DNA of 64,000 bases. Origin: JBBQWT01 sp038210375 (GTDB lineage: Bacteria > Acidobacteriota > Terriglobia > Terriglobales > Acidobacteriaceae). Positions 7,629-14,134 of the stretch are shown piece after piece. The notes beneath the pieces were generated by a model that worked only from the letters and a program-made list of their open reading frames with translations, was not told where the DNA came from and made no database searches. The stretch's first letter is position 1; every line of letters starts with the position of its first letter. The translations under genes and the position numbers were made by a program. The stretch spans positions 1 through 64,000 of the forward strand of contig JBBQWT010000009.1 of the NCBI GenBank assembly GCA_038210375.1, written 5' to 3'.

Positions 7629-8366
7629 CTAGCGAGATGTTTTTCGCTTCCCTCGCGAGCGAGCCCGCACTTTCCCTGCAGCAGGGTTGTCACAGGCAAA
7701 CACCCCCCGCAAGAAAATGTCAGACATCTGCCGCGCCAGTTGCCCGGCATCCGCATCGATCTTCGGGTTGTGCCAGGTATAGATCCAGTTCATCATGCCA
7801 AACAAACTCAAGACCGCCAGCCGGCTGGAAAACTGCGCTCCCTGGAGAATCCCCAGGCCCTCGACCAATCCCACGCAGATACGGTAATACTCCCGCTTGA
7901 TGGCCGCCACTTCCCGGCCATACCCGTTCTTCAGCACGTCCGCTTCATGCGACAAAACCTTCATGGCTTTCTGGTTGGCGAGGAAATATTCCAGGTGGTT
8001 CTGTATAAAGATGCGCACCCGGGCCTCAGGGTCCGCTTGCCCGGCTAACCGTTCGCGCAAATTACGCACGATGGTGGAAAAGGTCTGCTTCTGGATGGAG
8101 TACAGCAATTTTTCCTTGGATTCGAAGTAGTGATAAAGTCCAGCCAGCGACATGCCGCTGGCGCGCGATAGATCGCGCATCGACGCCCCCTCATAACCCT
8201 TGTCGCAGAAGACCTCGGTGGCATGATCCAGAATCTCATCGCGCCGCCGGCTGAAGGCGCTGCCCGAGATGGCCAGATGCGAGGCCGGCCTGCGCGCAGG
8301 CAAGCGGGTCACACGCGGTGGCGCAGCAGCACTTCGCGGATTGAGCAACAATGAGGCGGCAGGCAT
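7629..8366 (-). CDS. TetR/AcrR family transcriptional regulator of the aryl-CoA cluster
   Basis: A 245-aa TetR regulator with an unusually long, Arg/Pro-rich N-terminal extension (~37 residues) before the helix-turn-helix. The HTH spans about residues 43-90: RRDEILDHATEVFCDKGYEG, then MRDLSRASGMSLAGLYHYF and ESKEKLLYSI. The ligand domain contains MMNWIYTWHNP, seen in regulators that sense acyl- or aryl-CoA esters such as the KstR2/PaaR-like group. It lies 177 bp upstream of the first cluster gene on the same strand. Several GTG/TTG codons inside the extension could be the true start; I kept the ATG. A palindrome 19 bp before this start suggests autoregulation. Confidence 0.88.
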   Translation of the reverse strand: MPAASLLLNPRSAAAPPRVTRLPARRPASHLAISGSAFSRRRDEILDHATEVFCDKGYEGASMRDLSRASGMSLAGLYHYFESKEKLLYSIQKQTFSTIVRNLRERLAGQADPEARVRIFIQNHLEYFLANQKAMKVLSHEADVLKNGYGREVAAIKREYYRICVGLVEGLGILQGAQFSSRLAVLSLFGMMNWIYTWHNPKIDADAGQLARQMSDIFLRGVFACDNPAAGKVRARSRGKRKTSR

Positions 8367-8384
8367 AGGTTACAGGAAGTCGAA

Positions 8385-8394
8385 CGAACGTTCG
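8385..8394. promoter_or_regulatory. candidate TetR operator palindrome
   Basis: The perfect 10-bp palindrome CGAACGTTCG is 19 bp upstream of the tetR start codon. GAACGTTC-centred palindromes are common operators of TetR-family regulators of CoA-linked catabolism. No second copy is visible in front of the hydratase gene at 7451, so control of the whole cluster through this site would require read-through from the tetR promoter. Confidence 0.5.
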
Positions 8395-8830
8395 AATTGT
8401 AATCGGTCGAAACCCTGGAAGTCAAAGCTGACTCTTGAATCTAAACTTGCCGCGCGGTGTCAGCGTCCGTGTCACAACCAGGCATTTTCGGAGGAGGCTC
8501 GTGCTTTATGGATCTCGCATTTCGGTTCAAGCAGGGGCCTTCAGTCCACTGAATAATTGCTGGTTATGATTTGCGCTCTAAGCCCGGCGGCGAGTGATTG
8601 CGGCAAACTGGAAAGTCGCTTCTGACCAACCTCGGTCGGGGCGTCGAAAATCGAATACCGGACCCAAGACTAAGGGCCACGCTGACTTTTAGGCCGGCGC
8701 TGCATCTTTCTTACCAATTTCAGAGTCGAATCTTCAGGTTTCGGGGAACTACAACACCATCACACTTGATCGCCGCAGTTACACTTACAACAAACCACGC
8801 AATCCATCACCCGAATGAGGAGAGCTCCAA
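8395..8830. other. 436-bp intergenic stretch
   Basis: Divergent gap between tetR and the oxidoreductase gene. The codon pattern shows no supported gene, and I see no hairpin with T-run, repeat copy or tRNA-like fold. It must hold promoters for both sides. GAGGAG at 8817-8822 is the ribosome binding site of the next gene. Confidence 0.5.
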
Positions 8831-9475
8831 GTGAAAATGGCAATCATCGGCGCCGGTAACGTCGGCGGATCGATGGGAAAACGCTGGGCCCAGGCCGGAC
8901 ACGAGATCGTCTTCGGCGTTCCTAACCCCACCAGCGAAAAAACCAATTCGCTGCTCGCATCGATTAGCAAGAACGCGCGCGCCACCAGAGTCTCTGAGGC
9001 CGCCGCAGTCAGCGATGTCATCGTTCTAACAGTTCCCTGGGAGGCAGTTCAGGCGGTCGCTAACGAGGTTGGCGACTGCAAGGGCAAGCCTCTCATCGAT
9101 GTCACCAACCCGATCATCATGTCGCAGGAAGGTCTGACCGCCGGCCTGGTTGTCGGCCACACTACCTCCGCGGCCGAGCAGCTCGCGCAATGGGCGCCGT
9201 CGGCCCGCGTCGTAAAGGCATTCAATCAAACCGGGGCCGGCAATATGGCCGATTCGCATTATGGCGGCGAAAGGCCGACCATTTTCTATTGTGGCGACGA
9301 TGTTGCCGCAAAGAATATCGCCGCCGGCCTAGGCGAAGAACTGGGGTTCGAAATGATCGATGCCGGACCTCTGCGTGCCGCGAGACTGCTGGAGCCCCTG
9401 GCCATGCTTTGGATTCATCTGGCCATCGCCCAGGGGATGGGTACGAATTTCGCATTTAAGGTTTTGCGCCGCTAA
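8831..9475 (+). CDS. NADPH-dependent F420 reductase-like oxidoreductase (COG2085 type)
   Basis: A 214-aa Rossmann protein. The N-terminal MKMAIIGAGNVGGSMGKRWA is a GxGxxG dinucleotide fold; DVIVLTVPWEAV, PLIDVTNPI, VVKAFNQTGAGNMAD and FYCGDD follow the order seen in F420-dependent NADP oxidoreductases and the STEAP-related reductase domain. GTG at 8831 is chosen because GAGGAG is 8 nt upstream; the ATG two codons later is less well spaced. The protein is monocistronic by layout. Many homologues in organisms without F420 have no known substrate, so the family name should not be read as evidence for F420 here. Confidence 0.8.
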   Translation: MKMAIIGAGNVGGSMGKRWAQAGHEIVFGVPNPTSEKTNSLLASISKNARATRVSEAAAVSDVIVLTVPWEAVQAVANEVGDCKGKPLIDVTNPIIMSQEGLTAGLVVGHTTSAAEQLAQWAPSARVVKAFNQTGAGNMADSHYGGERPTIFYCGDDVAAKNIAAGLGEELGFEMIDAGPLRAARLLEPLAMLWIHLAIAQGMGTNFAFKVLRR

Positions 9476-9598
9476 TTTTTACTCGATATTGACATTCCGC
9501 GGGACCGCTAAAGCACCTTCGGCGACCCGCCCACTGATACAATTTCTGGCTACCTTCGCCTTCGCCGAAAGGCGCACGGGTCCGTTTACGGGGATGCA

Positions 9599-10747
9599 AT
9601 GACACTGGGACGCTTCGCCACCAAGAACGCTTTTCGCAACCGGCGCCGCAGTGCGCTCACCGCCATCAGCATTGCGTTTTCGCTGCTTCTTCTCACTTTG
9701 CTGATGAGCGTCTATCGCGGCTTCTATATTGACAAAGGTTCGGCCGAATCGAACCAGCGCCTGATCACCCGCCACAAGGTTTCCCTGGTTTTTTTCCTGC
9801 CATCTTTTTATCGCGATAAGATTCGCACCATTCCCGGCGTCGTCCGCGTAAGTCCGTGGAACTGGTTTGGCGGGATATATAAAGACCAGAAACCGGAAAA
9901 TTTCTTTGCCCAGTTCGGGGTCGATCCCAGCGAGATATTTGATGTCTTGAAAGATGACAAGATCGCTCCCGACGAGCTGCAGGCCTTTCAGCGCGATCGC
10001 GCCGGCGCCGCGGTCTCGCGCAGTCTTGCCGAGAGGCAGCACTGGAAGATCGGCGACCATATCATCATCAAGGGCTCGATTTATCCCGTCAATCTGGAAC
10101 TCACAGTGCGCGCCCTGTACGACCCACCCACCGCGTTTGACGCGGTGTTCTTCAATACCGAATACGTCGAGCAGGCCCTGCCGCGGGCCAAGGGACGAAC
10201 CGGCACCTTCTTTATCCTGGCCGATTCTCCCGAACATGTTGTTCCCGTGGGCAAGGCGGTGGATGAGATGTTCGCCAACTCGCCGCAACCCACCAAGACG
10301 GAGACCGAGAAGGCATTTGGCCTGAGCTTCGTCGCCCAGTTGGGCAACGTGAAACTCTTCATTCTCAGCATCTGCGCCGCGGTGGTGTTCGCCATCCTGC
10401 TGGTTTCGGGAAACACCATGGCCATGACCATTCGCGAGCGTACCCGCGAGGTTGCAGTGCTCAAGACCCTGGGCTTCAGCCGGGGAACGATCCTCTCGCT
10501 CTATATTGGCGAGGCCGTCACCATCTCACTCATCGGCGGAGTGCTCGGGGCCGGCGCCGCCGCCCTGCTCTTGATCGTGGTCTCGCACGCGCCCAACGGT
10601 ACCTTCTTTAACGGATTCAAGGTGACCGGCCCCACTTTCCTCTTCTCTCTCGCCGTGGCTGCGTTGGTGGGTCTGGTAAGCGCTGCGTTCCCCGCCTACC
10701 AGGCCTCGCGTCGCAACATCGTCGACGGTCTAAGGCATATCGGATAG
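9599..10747 (+). CDS. ABC transporter permease 1 (FtsX/MacB-type)
   Basis: A 382-aa permease with one N-terminal membrane helix (about residues 18-37), a long periplasmic MacB-core-like domain, and three C-terminal helices (about 256-280, 298-325 and 345-370). The conserved FtsX-type cytoplasmic elbow RERTREVAVLKTLGFSRG lies before the third helix, and it ends in YQASRRNIVDGLRHI. It is the first gene of a four-gene exporter operon and ends 3 bp before permease 2. Such MacB/LolCDE-class machines couple ATP hydrolysis to periplasmic work and often act on lipids, peptides or lipoproteins rather than pumping through the membrane. The cargo is unknown. Confidence 0.9.
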   Translation: MTLGRFATKNAFRNRRRSALTAISIAFSLLLLTLLMSVYRGFYIDKGSAESNQRLITRHKVSLVFFLPSFYRDKIRTIPGVVRVSPWNWFGGIYKDQKPENFFAQFGVDPSEIFDVLKDDKIAPDELQAFQRDRAGAAVSRSLAERQHWKIGDHIIIKGSIYPVNLELTVRALYDPPTAFDAVFFNTEYVEQALPRAKGRTGTFFILADSPEHVVPVGKAVDEMFANSPQPTKTETEKAFGLSFVAQLGNVKLFILSICAAVVFAILLVSGNTMAMTIRERTREVAVLKTLGFSRGTILSLYIGEAVTISLIGGVLGAGAAALLLIVVSHAPNGTFFNGFKVTGPTFLFSLAVAALVGLVSAAFPAYQASRRNIVDGLRHIG

Positions 10748-10750
10748 CTC

Positions 10751-11914
10751 ATGGCCATTCCCCTCAGCTATAACATTCGCAACCTGCGCCTGCGCCTGGG
10801 CTCCACTCTGATGACCGCGGTGGGCATTGCCCTCACGGTTGCCGTCGCCGTGTTTATCATGGCCCTGCTAAGCGGATTGCGGCATGCATTCGTGCAAAGC
10901 GGCGATCCCTTGAACGTGCTCATCATCCGCAAAGCGGCCCAAACCGAGTTGCAAAGCGGCGTGGACCGCGATGCCTACAACACCATTCGCACTCTGCCGG
11001 GGATCGCCCTCGCCAAGACAGGGGAGCCGCTGGCCTCGGGCGAGGTGGTGGTGATCATCGTGCTGCCGCGCAAAGATGGCACCGGTGAAACCAATGTCAC
11101 CGTGCGCGGCATGTCTCCGTTGGGATTTGAGATGCGCCCCGCGGTGCGCCTGGTGGAAGGGCGCTGGTTCAATGGAGGGCAGCGCGAGATCGTGGTCAGC
11201 AAATCAATTCATGATCGTTTTCTCAATGCCGGCATGGGAGAAGAGATTTTTTTCGGCAAAGGTAAGTGGAAGGTCGTCGGGGTCTTCGACGCCGGGGAGA
11301 CCGCTTCCAGCTCCGAGTTGTGGGCCGACGTGAACCAGATGTCCAGCGACTTTGAGCGCAGCGCGGCGATGTCCTCGGTGCTGGTGCGGTCCACTGATCC
11401 GGTGTCGGCGCAGGCGCTCAAGAACCGCGTGGCCGACGACCAGAGGCTCAAGCTCGACGCCATGTTGGAACCTGATTATTTCGCGGAACAGACGCGGTCG
11501 GGCGCGCCCATCCAGTTTGTCGGCACCATCGTGGCCATCGTAATGGCGATCGGATCCTGCTTCGCCGCCATGAACACCATGTATGCCGCGGTCGCTTTCC
11601 GCAGCCGCGAGATTGCCACCCTGCGCATCATTGGTTTCTCGCGCGCCAGCATCATCACCTCGTTCGTAATCGAATCCGTATTACTCGCACTGCTGGGCGC
11701 CGCGGTGGGCTTGATCCTCATGCTGCCCTTCAATGGGATGAGTACCGGCACCGCCAACGCCCTGACCTTCAGTGAGACCATCTTCAGCGTGCGCATCACC
11801 TTGCAGGTTTTCCTGACCGCCGTGGCGTTTGCCGTCATCATGGGTCTGGTGGGCGGAATCGCGCCAGCCTGGCACGCCTCGCGCCGCGAGATACTTTCCG
11901 CCCTGCGAGATTAA
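10751..11914 (+). CDS. ABC transporter permease 2 (FtsX/MacB-type)
   Basis: A 387-aa permease with the same four-helix layout as permease 1 but clearly divergent in sequence. The first helix is at ~18-40, the elbow is RSREIATLRIIGFSRA, and the end is WHASRREILSALRD. The periplasmic domain includes RGMSPLGFEMRPAVRLVEGRW, a typical MacB-periplasmic-core motif. Two different permeases encoded back to back imply a heterodimeric transporter like LolC/LolE. The gene starts 3 bp after permease 1 and ends 15 bp before the adaptor. Confidence 0.9.
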   Translation: MAIPLSYNIRNLRLRLGSTLMTAVGIALTVAVAVFIMALLSGLRHAFVQSGDPLNVLIIRKAAQTELQSGVDRDAYNTIRTLPGIALAKTGEPLASGEVVVIIVLPRKDGTGETNVTVRGMSPLGFEMRPAVRLVEGRWFNGGQREIVVSKSIHDRFLNAGMGEEIFFGKGKWKVVGVFDAGETASSSELWADVNQMSSDFERSAAMSSVLVRSTDPVSAQALKNRVADDQRLKLDAMLEPDYFAEQTRSGAPIQFVGTIVAIVMAIGSCFAAMNTMYAAVAFRSREIATLRIIGFSRASIITSFVIESVLLALLGAAVGLILMLPFNGMSTGTANALTFSETIFSVRITLQVFLTAVAFAVIMGLVGGIAPAWHASRREILSALRD

Positions 11915-11929
11915 AGAGACCATTCGAAT

Positions 11930-13300
11930 ATGCCCGTGGAAACAAAATATAACGACTTGAGCTCCCTGCGCATCGACCGCTCGGCGCCGCCCTCGAATGA
12001 CCCGAAATGGTCTAAGCGTTTTATCCTCGTGGGTATTGGCCTGCTGGTGGTGTTGGGAATCGTCGTCCTCGCCATGCGCTTGTTTTCCTCTTCAGTGGCC
12101 GAGGTAAAGACCGCCAGGGCGGTACCTGCGGCCTCCTCCAGTTCCTCAGGCGATACCGTGCTGCAGGCCGCCGGCTACATTGTGGCCCACCACAAGATTT
12201 CAGTGAACTCCAAGGTCACCGGACGTATCGCATGGATCGGCGTGGAGAAGAGTGATAAAGTTCACGCCGGGCAAGTGCTGGTCAGATTGGAAGACCAGGA
12301 GTTCCGCGCCCAGGTGGAACAGGCCCGCGGGCAGGTTGCGATCGCTCGCGCGCGTCTCGATGAGGCGCAGCATGGCTCGCGCCCCGAGGAAGTGCAGCAG
12401 GCCTCCGCCAACCTCGATCAGGCGCGCGCCGACATGGCCAACGCCAAAGCAACCCTCGACCGCACCCTGCCACTGGTGGAACAGGGAGTGCTCTCCGCCC
12501 AGCAACTCGACGACGCTCGCGCCCGCTATGACGCCGCCTTCCAACGGGTGCAATCTCTCGAACGCGGCTACACCCTGACCAAAATGGGGCCACGCCATGA
12601 ACAAATAGACGCGGTGCGCGGCGCCCTGATCCAGGCCCAGGGGCAGGCCGCGTATGCGCAATCGCAACTTGATGCCACCCAGATCCGCGCCCCGGTGTCG
12701 GGCACCATTCTCGAGCGCACTGCGGAAAAAGGCGAGCTGGTGACGGCGCAGTTCGCCAGCGCAGCGGATTCCGGCGGGCCCCGTGGTTCCGTGGTCACGC
12801 TGGCCGATCTATCCGACCTGCAAGCCGAGCTCGACATCAGCCAGAACGATTTTGCCCGGCTGGGCCCGAAACAGAAGGCCATCATCACCACCGACGCCTA
12901 CCCCGATCGGGAATACCAGGGGATCATCGACGAGATCTCTCCGGAAGCCAACCGGCAGAAGGCGACCTTGCAGGTGAAGGTCAAGGTCTTGAATCCCGAT
13001 GTTTACCTGCGGCCCGAAGAGAATGCCAATGTGCGCTTTCTGGCCGCCGCGGTTGCGGGCGGAGCACCAACCCAACGGGCAGCCGCAGGCACGATCGTTC
13101 CTACAGCGGCGGTGCGCGACGAGGGCGGCAGCAAGATCGTCTTGATCGCTTTTAATGGGCACGCCGTAATGCGCAAGATCAAAGTGCTTAGCACGCGCAC
13201 CGATGGCTACCTGGTCGAAGGCCTCACCGGCGGTGAAGACGTGATCGTGGGCGCCCCCGCTGAACTGAAAGATGGCGACCGAATCAAGATGAAGCCTTGA
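11930..13300 (+). CDS. HlyD/MacA-type periplasmic adaptor protein
   Basis: A 456-aa membrane fusion protein. It has a cytoplasmic N-terminus, one anchor helix (about residues 30-48, ILVGIGLLVVLGIVVLAM), a lipoyl-like half-motif VHAGQVLVRLEDQEFRA, a long alpha-helical hairpin (~125-235, rich in Gln, Ala and Arg), a second lipoyl half IRAPVSGTILER, and beta-barrel/MP domains. It would dock the two-permease ABC exporter to an outer-membrane channel. No TolC is in the operon; a TolC homologue lies at 35578. The Ser-rich stretch after the anchor is a flexible linker. Confidence 0.9.
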   Translation: MPVETKYNDLSSLRIDRSAPPSNDPKWSKRFILVGIGLLVVLGIVVLAMRLFSSSVAEVKTARAVPAASSSSSGDTVLQAAGYIVAHHKISVNSKVTGRIAWIGVEKSDKVHAGQVLVRLEDQEFRAQVEQARGQVAIARARLDEAQHGSRPEEVQQASANLDQARADMANAKATLDRTLPLVEQGVLSAQQLDDARARYDAAFQRVQSLERGYTLTKMGPRHEQIDAVRGALIQAQGQAAYAQSQLDATQIRAPVSGTILERTAEKGELVTAQFASAADSGGPRGSVVTLADLSDLQAELDISQNDFARLGPKQKAIITTDAYPDREYQGIIDEISPEANRQKATLQVKVKVLNPDVYLRPEENANVRFLAAAVAGGAPTQRAAAGTIVPTAAVRDEGGSKIVLIAFNGHAVMRKIKVLSTRTDGYLVEGLTGGEDVIVGAPAELKDGDRIKMKP

Positions 13301-13367
13301 GAGAACCTGCCAGCCGGCTTGGCATTCTTGAATTACGAAAAGAGAACTACGAGGAGCAGAGAGTCCT

Positions 13368-14075
13368 ATGCAAGAGGTAGCAGACAACACAGCGGCGGCA
13401 GGGAAAATCGTGCAGGTCAATCACGTAAGCAAGACTTTTACTCGAGACACCTTTGAGGTAAAAGCTCTGGACGACGTTTCCATCGAGATCGCGGCCAAGG
13501 AGTTCCTCGCGCTCATGGGCCCTTCCGGCTCCGGCAAGACCACCCTGCTCAACATGATTGCCGCCATCGACCGCCCGACCGCCGGCCAGTTACTGGTGCA
13601 GGGCGAGAACGTCTTCAGCTACAGCGACAAGAAAATCGCCGAGTGGCGCAACCGGCACATTGGCTACGTCTTCCAGACCTTCAACCTGATTCCGGTTTTG
13701 ACCGCATTCGAGAACGTCGAACTGCCGCTCCTGCTGACCGGACTGGGCAAGCAGGAACGCAAAGACCACGTGATGACCGCGCTCTCGCTGGTAGGTCTGG
13801 GTGACCGCGTCCATCACCTGCCTAAGCAGCTGTCAGGAGGCCAGGAGCAGCGCGTGGCCATCGCCCGGGCCATCGTCACCGACCCCACGTTGATTCTCGC
13901 CGACGAGCCTACCGGCGACCTCGACAGCCAATCGGCCACCGAGGTCCTGGAAATCATGCGGCGCCTCAATAACGAATTCGGCAAGACCATCGTGATGGTG
14001 ACCCACGATCCCCACGCGGCCGCCTATGCCCACGTAAGCCGCCACTTGGAAAAAGGAATGCTGCTGCCCGGTTAG
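13368..14075 (+). CDS. ABC transporter ATP-binding protein (LolD/MacB-type)
   Basis: A 235-aa ATPase. Walker A GPSGSGKTT is at 51-59, Q-loop at QTFNL, signature LSGGQ at 155-159, and Walker B LILADEP at 175-181 with the D-loop GDLDS; the H-loop is VTHDP. LSGGQEQRVAIARA has Glu-Gln-Gln-Arg-type spacing as in the LolD/MacB group. The ribosome site GAGGAG lies ~12 nt upstream of the ATG. It closes the exporter operon after a 67-bp gap. It ends SRHLEKGMLLPG, and a frameshifted relic of exactly this end is found again at 16821 (see the pseudogene entry). Confidence 0.93.
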   Translation: MQEVADNTAAAGKIVQVNHVSKTFTRDTFEVKALDDVSIEIAAKEFLALMGPSGSGKTTLLNMIAAIDRPTAGQLLVQGENVFSYSDKKIAEWRNRHIGYVFQTFNLIPVLTAFENVELPLLLTGLGKQERKDHVMTALSLVGLGDRVHHLPKQLSGGQEQRVAIARAIVTDPTLILADEPTGDLDSQSATEVLEIMRRLNNEFGKTIVMVTHDPHAAAYAHVSRHLEKGMLLPG

Positions 14076-14134
14076 AGCGCGTTTAGAATGGCTGACAGGG
14101 CTACCCTATTGCTCTTCCGGCTTCCAGTTCAGAA

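Noticed and set aside
8598..8834. A 78-codon frame ending at the oxidoreductase start
   Set aside because: No ribosome site, no family resemblance and atypical amino-acid use; treated as non-coding.
9489..9543. TTGACA at 9489 and TACAAT at 9538 before the exporter operon
   Set aside because: The spacing between them is far too long, and neither has a proper partner at 16-18 bp.
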